The translations under genes were made by a program, and so were the position numbers. Shown piece by piece: positions 24,918-33,703 of a stretch of 64,000 nt of DNA (positions within the stretch are counted from its first letter, which is position 1; each line of letters opens with the position of its first letter). The DNA is from VRUE01 sp963699215 (GTDB lineage Bacteria > Actinomycetota > Thermoleophilia > Solirubrobacterales > 70-9), in NCBI GenBank assembly GCA_963699215.1, contig OY969422.1, positions 310,001 to 374,000 on the forward strand. Direction: 5' to 3'. The notes under the pieces are model-generated. The model worked only from the letters and a program-made list of their open reading frames with translations. It had not been told where the DNA came from and ran no database searches.

Positions 24918-25723
24918 CGAATCGTCTGCAGATCGGGGTTGGTGGCGAGCAGGGTCTGGGTGAAGACGTAGTTGAAGGCGAAGACGCCCATGAAGGAGAT
25001 CACCACCGCCTGGTTGACGGCGCGACCGACCCCGGCCGCCCCCCCGGACGCGGTCATCCCCTTGTAGCAGCAGACGACCGAGATGATCGCCCCGAACAGC
25101 GTGCACTTGATCACCGAGCCCCAGAGGTCGGTTATCGAGGCGTTGGTGAAGAGCGTCGCGAAGAAGCCGCCGAGCGGCTGGTTGTAGAGGAGCTCGGCGA
25201 GGATGCCCCCGCTGATGCCGAAGACGAGGGCATAGATGTCGAGTAGACCGGTGATCAGCATCAGCGCCAGGAAGCGCGGCACGACCAGGTTCTTGATCGG
25301 GTCGACGCCGAGCACCTGCAGCGCGTCGAGCTCCTCGCGGATCTTGCGCGCGCCGAGGTCGGCGGTGATCGCCGTGCCGGCGACGCCGGCGACGACGACG
25401 GCGGTGACGAAGGGGGCAAACTCGCGGATCGAGGCGAGGACGAAGAAGCCGCCGAGCCGGTCGAGCGCCCCGAACAGGGAGAGGAAGTTGGACGCCTGCA
25501 GGCCCGGCGCGCCAAAGCCGAAGGCGACGGTGGAGACCAGCAGCGGGAACCAGCAGAGCTGCAGGGCGAAGAGGAACTGGCCGATGAACTCCTCGCCGTA
25601 CGGATAGGGAGGTTTGACCGCGGAGACCATCGTGCGCGCGGTCAGGATCATCATGTCCCCCACCTGCTCGAAGAACGACTTGGCGGGGGCAATCCTCCTG
25701 CCTATCGATGCGGCTGCTTCCAT
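24914..25723 (-). CDS. YrbE/MlaE-type permease A
   Basis: Permease (269 aa). The ATG at 25723 is selected because GGAGGAG lies three bases upstream; a start at 25774 is possible but has no ribosome site. The conserved segment is FVTAVVVAGVAGTAITADLG followed by ARKIREELDALQVLGVDPIK, and CCYKGMTASGGAAGVGRAVN occurs near the end. It opens a six-gene operon (two permeases, ATPase, MMPL, thioredoxin-like, B3/B4). No MCE-domain protein is encoded next to it, unlike canonical Mce loci. Confidence 0.9.
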   Translation of the reverse strand: MEAAASIGRRIAPAKSFFEQVGDMMILTARTMVSAVKPPYPYGEEFIGQFLFALQLCWFPLLVSTVAFGFGAPGLQASNFLSLFGALDRLGGFFVLASIREFAPFVTAVVVAGVAGTAITADLGARKIREELDALQVLGVDPIKNLVVPRFLALMLITGLLDIYALVFGISGGILAELLYNQPLGGFFATLFTNASITDLWGSVIKCTLFGAIISVVCCYKGMTASGGAAGVGRAVNQAVVISFMGVFAFNYVFTQTLLATNPDLQTIR

Positions 25724-25803
25724 CTGCTCCTCCGGCAAAGCGGGACCGCGTCGGGCGGCCCCTGCTCCGTCCACTGAGTCTATGGGATGCGCCAGCGGTG
25801 TCC

Positions 25804-25831
25804 GTTAGCCGAGTATTGAGATCCGGCTAAC
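25804..25831. promoter_or_regulatory. Palindrome in the divergent promoter region
   Basis: GTTAGCCG and CGGCTAAC flank 12 bases. The site lies about 80 bases upstream of the Mce-type operon and 63 bases before the divergent lipoprotein gene, so it could be an operator for either. No other function for 25724-25893 is evident. Confidence 0.35.
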
Positions 25832-25893
25832 CCGTCTGCGCGGGGCTCGAGGCGCCCAGAGGGGCGGAATCCCCGTGGTATGTTCCGGCGGAT

Positions 25894-26580
25894 TTGGGGG
25901 GGTACCGCAGACACGGCCGGCGTTCCCGTCGAGGCGCTCTCGCCGCCGGCATCGTGGCCAGCGCGCTGACGGTCTCGATCGCAGCCTGCGGCGGTGGATC
26001 GTCCTCGGACTCGCAGGGGGCCGGCGGCACCTTCCCGGTCGAGGTCGTCACCGCGGAGTTCCCGGCCAAGCAGCGGCTTGGCGAAACGACGCTGCTGCGG
26101 CTCGGCGTGCGCAACACCGGCCGCAAGGTCGTGCCGTCCCTGACCGTGACGATCTCGGTCGGCGGCGAGCAGGGCCGCAACTCGTCGCTGCCCTTCGGCT
26201 ACCGCGACCCGCAGCCGGGCCTGGCCCAGCCCGATCGTCCCATCTGGGTCCTCTCGGCGCGCTATCCGAAAGTCAACCGGTCTTCCGAGTCCGCCGGTGC
26301 GGAAACCGCGAATGCCAAGACCTTCGACTTCGGCCGGCTCGAGCCGGGGGCGACCGTCGAGGCCGTATGGAAGCTGAACGCGGTGAGGACCGGCCGCTAC
26401 GACCTCCTCTACGAGGTCGGCGCCGACCTCGAGGGCACTGCCAAGGCCGAGACCGTGGCCGGCACCGAAGCCGGCGGCTCCTTCGCGACGCGCATCACCG
26501 AGGTCCCGCCGGAAACCGTGGTGACCGACAGCGGCGAAGTCGTCCCGGCTCCCAAGGACCCGACGCAGGCCAACCGCTAG
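25894..26580 (+). CDS. Hypothetical lipoprotein
   Basis: Function not recognised. A twin-Arg-rich start (YRRHGRRSRRG) is followed by a hydrophobic segment and lipobox (VSIAACGGGS). The mature part has a beta-rich segment resembling a CARDB/immunoglobulin-like fold (LGETTLLRLGVRNTGRKVVP, later FGRLEPGATVEAVWKLNAVR), as in proteins that stress-test 'additive' terms at the cell surface or stabilise envelope complexes. The TTG at 25894 is the likely start; no ATG is in frame nearby. It ends ten bases before the PQQ dehydrogenase gene and is probably co-transcribed with it. Confidence 0.6.
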   Translation: MGGYRRHGRRSRRGALAAGIVASALTVSIAACGGGSSSDSQGAGGTFPVEVVTAEFPAKQRLGETTLLRLGVRNTGRKVVPSLTVTISVGGEQGRNSSLPFGYRDPQPGLAQPDRPIWVLSARYPKVNRSSESAGAETANAKTFDFGRLEPGATVEAVWKLNAVRTGRYDLLYEVGADLEGTAKAETVAGTEAGGSFATRITEVPPETVVTDSGEVVPAPKDPTQANR

Positions 26581-26590
26581 CTTGTCCGCA

Positions 26591-27739
26591 ATGGGTCGGC
26601 GCGCCCGAGCGGGAGCGGTATTCGCGGCGGTCGCGCTCGCCGGCCTGACGGCCTGCGGCGCCGGTGGCTCGCAGGAGGAGCAGGGAGACGAGCGCCCCGC
26701 CGTCAGGGCCGGGGGCGTCGGCCTGAAGCGGATCGGCCGCTTCGACTCGCCCGTATACGTCGCCGGCGCGCCCGGCTTCCCCAAGCTCCTCTTCGTGGTC
26801 GAGCAGGGTGGCACGGTCGAGGTGCTCGACGAAGGGCGCACCCTGGGCCGGCCCTTCCTCGACATCGGCGGGCTGATCTCCACCGGCGGGGAGCGCGGGC
26901 TGCTCTCGATCGCCTTCCCTCCCGACTACAGCAGCAGTAGGCGCTTCTACGTCTATTACACCGATCCCGAGGGAGACATCAGGGTCGACGAGTTCAAACG
27001 AAAGAGCGCGACGCGAGCCGCGCGGGGCTCTCGTCGCGCATTAGTCGAGATACCCCATCAGGTCAACTCGAATCACAACGGCGGCCAGTTGCAGTTCCTC
27101 GGCGACCTCCTCTACTTCGGCACCGGCGACGGCGGCTCGGGCGGCGACCCGCCGAACAACGCGCAGGACCGCAACAGCCTGTTGGGCAAGCTGCTGCGGA
27201 TCGACCCGCGGCAGCCAAGCGCCCGGCCGGAGGTCTACAGCTACGGCCTGCGCAACCCCTTCCGCTTCTCCTTCGACACGGCGACGGCGCAACAGCCGCG
27301 GATCGCGATCGCCGACGTCGGCCAGGACAGCTTCGAGGAGCTCGACTACACGACCGTGGCGGCGGCGCGGGGCGCCAACTTCGGCTGGGACGCACGCGAG
27401 GGCTTCGCCCCCTACCGCGGCGCGAACAGCGGCACCCGCGATCCCGGCGGCACCGTGAAGCCGATCTTCGCCTACCCGCACAGCCGCGGCGGCAGCTGCA
27501 CGATCATCGGCGGCTACGTGGTCCGCGACCGCCGCCTGCCGTCGCTACTCGGACGCTACGTCTACGCCGACCTCTGCGAGGGCGAGCTGCGCAGCCTCGT
27601 CCCCCACCTGCGGCGTGCCAGCGGCGACCGCAAGCTCGGGCTCGGCGTCTCCACCCCCACCTCGTTCGGCGAAGACACCCACGGCCGCGTCTACGTCGCT
27701 TCGTTGGAGGGGCCGGTCTACAGACTTGTTCCGCGGTAA
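26591..27739 (+). CDS. PQQ-dependent sugar dehydrogenase (GSDH family) lipoprotein
   Basis: A soluble-type glucose/sorbosone dehydrogenase beta-propeller (382 aa) with a lipoprotein signal (ALAGLTACGAGG). Family phrases: DSPVYVAGAPGFPKLLFVVE, GGERGLLSIAFPPDY, the NSNHNGGQLQFLGDLLYFGT loop, SYGLRNPFRFSFD and DVGQDSFEELDY. It would oxidise an aldose or similar sugar outside the membrane, passing electrons by way of PQQ; PQQ binding is inferred from the family. The ATG at 26591 is preferred to a TTG at 26582. Confidence 0.87.
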   Translation: MGRRARAGAVFAAVALAGLTACGAGGSQEEQGDERPAVRAGGVGLKRIGRFDSPVYVAGAPGFPKLLFVVEQGGTVEVLDEGRTLGRPFLDIGGLISTGGERGLLSIAFPPDYSSSRRFYVYYTDPEGDIRVDEFKRKSATRAARGSRRALVEIPHQVNSNHNGGQLQFLGDLLYFGTGDGGSGGDPPNNAQDRNSLLGKLLRIDPRQPSARPEVYSYGLRNPFRFSFDTATAQQPRIAIADVGQDSFEELDYTTVAAARGANFGWDAREGFAPYRGANSGTRDPGGTVKPIFAYPHSRGGSCTIIGGYVVRDRRLPSLLGRYVYADLCEGELRSLVPHLRRASGDRKLGLGVSTPTSFGEDTHGRVYVASLEGPVYRLVPR

Positions 27740-27741
27740 AG

Positions 27742-27757
27742 TTGGCTGACTAGCCAA
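27742..27757. promoter_or_regulatory. Candidate operator upstream of aldehyde dehydrogenase
   Basis: TTGGCTGACTAGCCAA has perfect 6-base half-sites around GACT, 17 bases before the GTG start of the aldehyde dehydrogenase. Related palindromes lie at 58190-58205 and 53166-53181. The form suits a TetR-type repressor. Confidence 0.5.
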
Positions 27758-27774
27758 ACCGAAGGGGGCGCGCA

Positions 27775-29343
27775 GTGGAGAGTGGAACGGCACCGAAAGC
27801 CAGCGAGGCAGTCAATGGTGCAGGCGCCAACGGCGCCGGAGCCGAGCGGATCGAGGTCTTCAACCCGGCCACCGGCGCCTCGATCGGCAGCGTCGCGGTC
27901 GACTCCCCCGAGCGTGTCGCCGAGACCGTGGCCAGGGTGCGCTCCAACCAGGCCGAGTGGGAGGCGCTGGGAGTAGATGGCCGCTACCGCTGGCTCGGCA
28001 GGCTGCGCGACTGGCTCTTCGACAACCACGAGCGCGTGCTCGACACGATGCAGGCGGAGACCGGCAAGGTCCGCGGCGACACCACGGCGGAGACGGTCTA
28101 CCTCACTGACCTGATCAACTTCTACGGCACCAAGGCGGCGAAGTTCATCGGCGACGAAACGGTCCGCCCGCACTCGGCGCTGGCAGCGTCGAAAAAGCTG
28201 ATGGTCCAGTACCGGCCCTACCCCGTGGTCGGCGTAATCAGCCCCTGGAACTTCCCCTTGGCGCTGGCCCTGGGCGACGCGATACCGGCGCTGCAGGCGG
28301 GCGCGGCTGTCGTGGTCAAGCCCTCCGAGTTCACGCCGCTCGGCCTGGCCGAGATCGTCGAGGCCTGGAAGCGGGAGATCGGCGGCCCCGACGTGTTCGA
28401 CTGCGTCCACGGGATCGGCGAGACCGGCGGCGCCCTGGTCGACAACGTCGACTTCATCCAGTTCACCGGCTCCGACCGCACCGGCCGCAAGGTGATGGCG
28501 CGCGCCGCCGAGACGCTGACCCCGGTCAGTCTCGAGCTCGGCGGCAAGGACCCGATGATCGTCCTCTCCGACGCCGACGTCGACCGCGCCGCCAACGCCG
28601 CCACCTGGGGCGGGATGTTCAACTCGGGCCAGGTCTGCCTCTCGGTCGAGCGGATCTACGTCGAGGAGCCCGTCTACGACGAGTTCGTCGCCAAGCTGAC
28701 CAAGGAGGTCGCGGCGCTGCGCCAGGGGGCCGACGGCAACAAGCCCGAAAAGGACGTCGGCGCGATGACCTCGCCCAACCAGCGCGCGATCGTCGAAGCG
28801 CAGGTCGAGGACGCGGTCGCCAAGGGAGCGAAGGCCGTGACCGGCGGCAAGCGGGTCGAGGGCCCGGGCGACTACTTCGAACCGACCGTGCTGGTCGACG
28901 TCGACCACTCGATGACGGTGATGCGCGACGAGACCTTCGGCCCGGTCGTCGGCGTGATGAAGGTGCGCGACTCCGAGGAAGCGCTGCGCTTCGCCAACGA
29001 CACGCGCTACGGGCTCGCCGCCTCGGTCTTCGGCGAGAAGGAGCGGGCGGAGCGGATCGGGCGGCGGATCGAGGCCGGCGCGGTCAACATCAACGACGTG
29101 ATCGTCAACTACGTCCTGATGGACGTGCCGATGGGGGGCTGGAAGGAGTCCGGGATCGGCTTCCGCCACGGCGAGTACGGGATCAAGAAGTACTGCCGGC
29201 CGGAGTCGGTGATCGTCGCCCGCTTCGGCGGCAAGCGCGAGCCGACCTGGTACCCGTACACGAAGGCCCGCCGCGGCCTGATCGGCCGCATCGCGCGCGC
29301 CTTCAACGCGCGCGACTGGCGCCGCCGCCTCGGCATCAGGTAA
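27775..29343 (+). CDS. NAD(P)-dependent aldehyde dehydrogenase
   Basis: ALDH superfamily enzyme (522 aa). Cofactor loop VVGVISPWNFPLALALGDAI, the FTGSDRTGRKVM loop, the catalytic Glu in VSLELGGKDPM and the nucleophile Cys in NSGQVCLSVERIYV are all present. An N-terminal 25-residue Ala/Gly-rich extension precedes the fold, and the C-terminus adds a basic tail (KARRGLIGRIARAFNARDWR). The substrate is not readable; medium/long-chain aldehydes or succinic semialdehyde are possible. GTG start at 27775. It is the first gene of a run of three with the hydroxy-acid oxidase 19 bases downstream, behind a palindromic operator. Confidence 0.88.
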   Translation: MESGTAPKASEAVNGAGANGAGAERIEVFNPATGASIGSVAVDSPERVAETVARVRSNQAEWEALGVDGRYRWLGRLRDWLFDNHERVLDTMQAETGKVRGDTTAETVYLTDLINFYGTKAAKFIGDETVRPHSALAASKKLMVQYRPYPVVGVISPWNFPLALALGDAIPALQAGAAVVVKPSEFTPLGLAEIVEAWKREIGGPDVFDCVHGIGETGGALVDNVDFIQFTGSDRTGRKVMARAAETLTPVSLELGGKDPMIVLSDADVDRAANAATWGGMFNSGQVCLSVERIYVEEPVYDEFVAKLTKEVAALRQGADGNKPEKDVGAMTSPNQRAIVEAQVEDAVAKGAKAVTGGKRVEGPGDYFEPTVLVDVDHSMTVMRDETFGPVVGVMKVRDSEEALRFANDTRYGLAASVFGEKERAERIGRRIEAGAVNINDVIVNYVLMDVPMGGWKESGIGFRHGEYGIKKYCRPESVIVARFGGKREPTWYPYTKARRGLIGRIARAFNARDWRRRLGIR

Positions 29344-29362
29344 TTCGCAGCGAATAGCCTTC

Positions 29363-30529
29363 ATGGCGATGGCCGACTTCGCCGACTACTACCGTGAGAT
29401 CTACGCCCGCGGCCTCGGCGGCGAGCCGCCCTCGATCCCGGTCATAGTCGAGGAGCTGGAGCGCCGCGCCCGCGAGGCGATGGACGAGCGGGCGGCCAAC
29501 TACGTCTTCGCCGGGGCGGGAGCCGAGCAGACGATGCGGGCCAACCGCGAGGCCTTGGACCGCCGCCGCATCGTGCCGCGCATGCTGCGCGACGTCGCCG
29601 CACGCGACCTCTCGACCGAGGTGCTCGGCACGGCGATGCCGGCGCCGCTGCTGCTGGCGCCGATCGGGGTGCAGAAGATCGTCCACGAGGAGGGCGAGCT
29701 GGGAACGGCTCGCGCCGCCGCCGCCCTGGGCGTGCCGATGATCGCCAGCACGGCCTCCGCCTTCACGCTGGAGGAGATCGCGGCGGCGGGCGGGGAGGCG
29801 CCGCGATGGTTCCAGCTCTACTGGCCCAACGACCGCGACCTGCTGGAGAGCTTCGTCGGCCGCGCCGAGGCCGCCGGCTATGGCGCGATCGTCGTCACCG
29901 TCGACACCTTCATCCCGGGCTGGAAGCCGCGCGACCTGCAGCAAGCCTGGCTCCCCTTCCTGCAGGGGATCGGCAACGCGAATTACCTCCAGGACCCGGT
30001 CTTCCGCGCCAGCCTCGAGAAGACGCCGGAGGAGGATCTCGGCGCGGCAACCGGCCATTACCTCGGCGTCCTCGCCAACCCATCGCTGACCTGGGACGAC
30101 CTCGCGCTGTTGCGCGAGCTGACCTCGCTGCCGATCGCGATCAAGGGCATCCAGCACGTCGACGACGCCCGCGAGGCGGCGCGGCGCGGGGTCGACGGCA
30201 TCGTCGTCTCCAACCACGGCGGCCGCCAGGCCGACGGTGCCATCGGCTCGCTCGACGCGCTCGGCCCGATCGCCGAGGCGGTCGGCGACGAGCTCGCGAT
30301 CCTCTTCGACAGCGGCATCCGCGGCGGCGCCGACGCGATCAAGGCGCTGGCGCTCGGCGCCGACGCCGTCTGCCTCGGCCGGCCCTACGTCTGGGGCCTC
30401 GCGCTGGAGGGCCAGGCCGGCGTCGAAACCGTGATCAAGATGGTCCTTGCCGAGCTCGACCTGACGATGGCCCTCTGCGGCTACACCGACCCCGGCCAGC
30501 TCGGCCCGGAGGCGCTGGCGCCGCCATGA
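29363..30529 (+). CDS. FMN-dependent alpha-hydroxy-acid oxidase (lactate 2-monooxygenase-like)
   Basis: Flavoenzyme (388 aa) of the glycolate oxidase/lactate monooxygenase family. APLLLAPIGVQKIVHEEGEL, the FMN-binding WFQLYWPNDRDL, IAIKGIQHVDDA and the catalytic His-Arg in VVSNHGGRQADGAIGSLDAL are intact, followed by DSGIRGGADAIKALALGADA. The N-terminus (YREIYARGLGGEPPSIPV) and length resemble lactate 2-monooxygenase more than membrane lactate dehydrogenase. It would oxidise a small 2-hydroxy acid in the cytoplasm. Its TGA overlaps the start of the serine hydrolase gene. Confidence 0.83.
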   Translation: MAMADFADYYREIYARGLGGEPPSIPVIVEELERRAREAMDERAANYVFAGAGAEQTMRANREALDRRRIVPRMLRDVAARDLSTEVLGTAMPAPLLLAPIGVQKIVHEEGELGTARAAAALGVPMIASTASAFTLEEIAAAGGEAPRWFQLYWPNDRDLLESFVGRAEAAGYGAIVVTVDTFIPGWKPRDLQQAWLPFLQGIGNANYLQDPVFRASLEKTPEEDLGAATGHYLGVLANPSLTWDDLALLRELTSLPIAIKGIQHVDDAREAARRGVDGIVVSNHGGRQADGAIGSLDALGPIAEAVGDELAILFDSGIRGGADAIKALALGADAVCLGRPYVWGLALEGQAGVETVIKMVLAELDLTMALCGYTDPGQLGPEALAPP

Positions 30530-31443
30530 GGACGATCGCCACTCTGGCGATCTTGACGAGCCTCCTGACGGGCGCGGCGGTCAACCCCGGGCAGCCCCGG
30601 CGCTCCCCGGCGGCGAAACCCTGGCCATCCGACCTCGCGGCGGCGAGGCGCTATGCCAAGCACCGGCCCGGCGACGTCAGCTTCGCGATAGTCGGCCCTG
30701 GCTCGCGCCTGCGCGGCTTCCGCAAGTCCCGCACCGCTCCCGCCGCCAGCACGATCAAGGCAATGCTGCTCGCCGCCTACCTGCGCCAGCCCTCGGTTCG
30801 GCGCCGCCGCCTGCGTTCGATGGACCGGGCGCTGCTGGAGCCGATGATCCGTGTCTCGGACAATGCCGCCGCGGCCCAAGTCGCGGCCATCGTCGGCGAA
30901 CGAGTCGAGCGGCTGGCGCGGGCGGCGCGGATGCGCGACTTCGAGTGGGTGTGGGAACCCGGCTGGATCGGCGGCCAATCGCAGATCAGCGCTCGCGACC
31001 AGGCGGCCTTCTTCCACCGCTACCCGCGCTACCTGCCCAAGCGGCACCGCCGCTACGCGCGCCACCTGCTCGCCTCAATCGTCTCCTGGCAGCGCTGGGG
31101 CATCGGCGAGGTCCGTCCGCCGCACTGGCGGCTCTACTTCAAGGGCGGCTGGGGCATCGCCGACGACGGGGTCGGCACGGTCAATCACCAGATCGCCTTC
31201 CTCGAGCGCGGCCACTGCCGGATCGCCCTGGCGATCCTCACCGAGCACAACCCCACCGCCGCCGACGGCACCGAGACCCTGCGCGGCGTCGCCGGGCGGC
31301 TGCTGCGCGGAATCGACCGCGCACCCTGCGGCGCGCGCGGCAAGCAGGGCCTAGGAAGGGGTCTCGATCTTGGGAAAGAGCGGCGGGACCCGTTCGACGC
31401 TCTGACCGCCTGGCCGGGAGCCGAGCTCGGCCAGCTGCCGTGA
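30526..31443 (+). CDS. Exported serine hydrolase, beta-lactamase-like fold
   Basis: A 305-residue protein with an N-terminal signal (ATLAILTSLLTGAAV). The penicillin-recognising triad is visible: SxxK in AASTIKAMLLAAYL, SDN in IRVSDNAAAAQV and KGG in LYFKGGWG, in the order and spacing of class A beta-lactamases. It may act on cell wall peptides or be an esterase; antibiotic hydrolysis is not implied. The start overlaps the oxidase stop (ATGA). The last 31 codons run antisense into metG by 93 bases, which suggests loss of an earlier stop; residues after about 275 look unstructured. Confidence 0.75.
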   Translation: MRTIATLAILTSLLTGAAVNPGQPRRSPAAKPWPSDLAAARRYAKHRPGDVSFAIVGPGSRLRGFRKSRTAPAASTIKAMLLAAYLRQPSVRRRRLRSMDRALLEPMIRVSDNAAAAQVAAIVGERVERLARAARMRDFEWVWEPGWIGGQSQISARDQAAFFHRYPRYLPKRHRRYARHLLASIVSWQRWGIGEVRPPHWRLYFKGGWGIADDGVGTVNHQIAFLERGHCRIALAILTEHNPTAADGTETLRGVAGRLLRGIDRAPCGARGKQGLGRGLDLGKERRDPFDALTAWPGAELGQLP

Positions 31444-32856
31444 CTCCTCCCCCAGCGCCGCGAGCAGCTGCTCGCTCGTCTGCGGCAGGTAAGGGACCAG
31501 CAGCAGGGTCGTCACCCGCAGGCCCTCGGCGAGGTTGTAGAGGACCTCGTCGAGCCGCTCGGGGTCGGCCTCGTCCTTGGCCAGCTCCCAGGGGCGGGTT
31601 TCCTCGACGTAGCGGTTGAGGCGGCGGACCAGCTTCCAGGCCTCCTCCAGCGCCTGGGTCAGCTCGGCCCGGTCGAGCAGCTCGCTGAAGCGCGCGACCA
31701 CGCCTTCGAAGTCCTCCTCCAGCACCGCGTCGACCCGGGCCTCCGGGACCGTGCCGTCGCGGTAGCGGTCGACCATCGCCAGCACGCGGCTGGCGAGGTT
31801 GCCGAAGTCGTTGGCGAGCTCGGTCTCGTAGCGGGCCTCGAAGCCGGCGGTCGAGATCGAGCCGTCCTGCCCGAAGCTGACCTCGCGGAAGCAGTAGAAG
31901 CGCAGCGCGTCGGCACCGAAGCGCTCGATCGCCTCGAACGGGTCGAGCACGTTGCCGAGCGACTTCGACATCTTCTTCTCACCCATCAGCAGGAAGCCGT
32001 GGATAGCCATCCGCCGCGGCGGCTCCAGGTCCGCCGCCCAGAGCAGCGCCGGCCAGATCACCGCGTGGAACTTGAGGATGTCCTTGGCCATCACGTGCAG
32101 GCTCGCCGGCCAGTAGCGCGCGGTCAGGTCCTCGCCCTCGTTGGCGAAGCCGAGCGCGGTGACGTAGTTGAGCAGCGCGTCGAACCAGACGTACATCCGC
32201 TGCTCGGGGTCCCAGGGCAGCCGCATCCCCCACTTCAGCTTCGGCCGCGAGAGCGAGACGTCTTCGAGCCCGCCCTTGATGAAGGAGACCGCCTCGTTGC
32301 GGCGGAAATCGGGCACGACGAAATCCGGCCGTTCCTCGTAGAGCCCTTCGAGCTGAGCCTGGAAGGCGGAGAGGCGGAAGAACCAGTTCTCCTCGCGCAC
32401 CTTCTCCAGCGGAATCTCGTGGATCGGGCAGGTCTGCCCGGGGCCGAGCTCGCGCTCGGTCTTGAAGTCGGCGCAGCGCGGGCAGTACCAGCCCTCGTAG
32501 GTGCCTTTGTCGACCCAGCCGTTGTCGTAGACGCGCTGCATGACCTCGGCGACCCGCTCGGCGTGGCGCGGGTCGGAGGTGCGGATGAAGAAGTCGTTCG
32601 TCGCGTCGATGATCGGCATCAGCGCTTCGAACTTGGCCGCGTTGCGGTCGGCCAGCTCCTGCGGCGTCACCCCCTCGCGCTCGGCGGCGTTCTCGACCGG
32701 CTCGCCGTGCTCGTCGGTGCCGGTGAGGAAGAAGACGTCCTCGCCGCGCTGGCGCATGTGCCGGGCGAGGACGTCGGCCGCCATCGTCGAGTAGGCGTGG
32801 CCGAGGTGCGGCTCGGCGTTGACGTAGTAGATCGGCGTGGTGACGTAATAAGCCAT
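31351..32856 (-). CDS. metG: Methionyl-tRNA synthetase
   Basis: Class I synthetase (501 aa) charging tRNA-Met. HLGH motif in NAEPHLGHAYSTMAA, zinc-type insertion with CPRC and CPIH, and KMSKS in GEKKMSKSLGNVLDPFEAIE are present. The helical anticodon-binding domain follows (NRYVEETRPWELAKDEADPE). No C-terminal tRNA-binding appendix is present, so it is the short form. The ATG at 32856 gives MAYYVTTPIYYVNAEPHLGH. The rsmI gene lies 19 bases upstream on the same strand. Its 3' end overlaps the convergent serine hydrolase. Confidence 0.96.
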   Translation of the reverse strand: MAYYVTTPIYYVNAEPHLGHAYSTMAADVLARHMRQRGEDVFFLTGTDEHGEPVENAAEREGVTPQELADRNAAKFEALMPIIDATNDFFIRTSDPRHAERVAEVMQRVYDNGWVDKGTYEGWYCPRCADFKTERELGPGQTCPIHEIPLEKVREENWFFRLSAFQAQLEGLYEERPDFVVPDFRRNEAVSFIKGGLEDVSLSRPKLKWGMRLPWDPEQRMYVWFDALLNYVTALGFANEGEDLTARYWPASLHVMAKDILKFHAVIWPALLWAADLEPPRRMAIHGFLLMGEKKMSKSLGNVLDPFEAIERFGADALRFYCFREVSFGQDGSISTAGFEARYETELANDFGNLASRVLAMVDRYRDGTVPEARVDAVLEEDFEGVVARFSELLDRAELTQALEEAWKLVRRLNRYVEETRPWELAKDEADPERLDEVLYNLAEGLRVTTLLLVPYLPQTSEQLLAALGEESRQLAELGSRPGGQSVERVPPLFPKIETPS

Positions 32857-32875
32857 CGCGCGCGAGGCTAGTCGA

Positions 32876-33703
32876 TCACTTGCGCGGCTCGCGGCCGGTC
32901 AGCGCCCGGTAGAGGTCGTTGGCGCGGGTGCCGGTGAGGGCGGCGACGACGCTGGCGGCGGCGCGCGGGCGAGCGCCGGACTGGACCAGGTGGCGGAGCG
33001 CGTCGACGGCGAAGCCGACGTCCTTGTCGTGGTCCTCGGCGGAGGCCGGCGCGATCACCAGCACGATCTCGCCTTTGACGTCGCCGCGGAAACGCCGCGC
33101 CAGCTCGGCGAGCGTGCCGCGCGAGATCTCCTCGTGCATCTTCGTCAGCTCGCGGCAGACCGCGGCGGGCCGGTCGGCCGCGATCGCCGCCAGGGCGGCG
33201 AGCGAGTCGCCGATCCGGCGCGGCGACTCGAAGGCGACCACGGTCTCAGTCGAGCGCAGCACCCGCTCCATCTCACCGGAGCGCTTGGGCAGGAAGCCCT
33301 CGAAGCGCCAGCGGTCGGTCGGCAGGCCGGAGGCGACCAGCGCGGTGGGCACGACGGACGGGCCGGGGAGCACCGTGACGTCGAGATTGCGGTCGATGCA
33401 GCGCCGGATCAGGCGGAAGCCCGGATCGGAGATCGCCGGCATGCCGGCGTCGGAGACGAGGGCGACGGTCTCGCCGCGTTCGACCCGCTGCGCCAGCTCG
33501 ATCGCGCGCGGCGCTTCGTTGCCCTCGTGGATCGAGATCAGCGGCGGCGCCGGCCGGATGCCGAGCTTGTCGAGCAGACCGCCGGTGCGGCGCGTGTCCT
33601 CGCAGGCGATGTAGTCGGCTGCGACCAGCGCGTCGCGGACACGGATGGTGATGTCGTCGAGGTTGCCGATCGGGGTCGGGCAGACGAGCAGCAACCCCGG
33701 CAT
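32876..33703 (-). CDS. rsmI: 16S rRNA 2'-O-methyltransferase RsmI
   Basis: S-adenosylmethionine-dependent methyltransferase (275 aa) for C1402 of 16S rRNA. The N-terminus LLLVCPTPIGNLDDITIRVR and ACEDTRRTGGLLDKLGI, then ALVSDAGMPAISDPGFRLIR and GFLPKRSGE, are diagnostic of the RsmI branch of the tetrapyrrole-methylase fold. Its ATG shares one base with the stop of the ROK kinase gene (TGATG), and metG follows, so the three are one unit. Confidence 0.94.
   Translation of the reverse strand: MPGLLLVCPTPIGNLDDITIRVRDALVAADYIACEDTRRTGGLLDKLGIRPAPPLISIHEGNEAPRAIELAQRVERGETVALVSDAGMPAISDPGFRLIRRCIDRNLDVTVLPGPSVVPTALVASGLPTDRWRFEGFLPKRSGEMERVLRSTETVVAFESPRRIGDSLAALAAIAADRPAAVCRELTKMHEEISRGTLAELARRFRGDVKGEIVLVIAPASAEDHDKDVGFAVDALRHLVQSGARPRAAASVVAALTGTRANDLYRALTGREPRK

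Noticed and set aside
26995..27040. Short inverted repeat (GCGCGACG / CGTCGCGC) inside the PQQ dehydrogenase gene
   Set aside because: Only 8 bases long, and the encoded segment is at a normal position and length for the family; it does not share the nested layout of the other elements.
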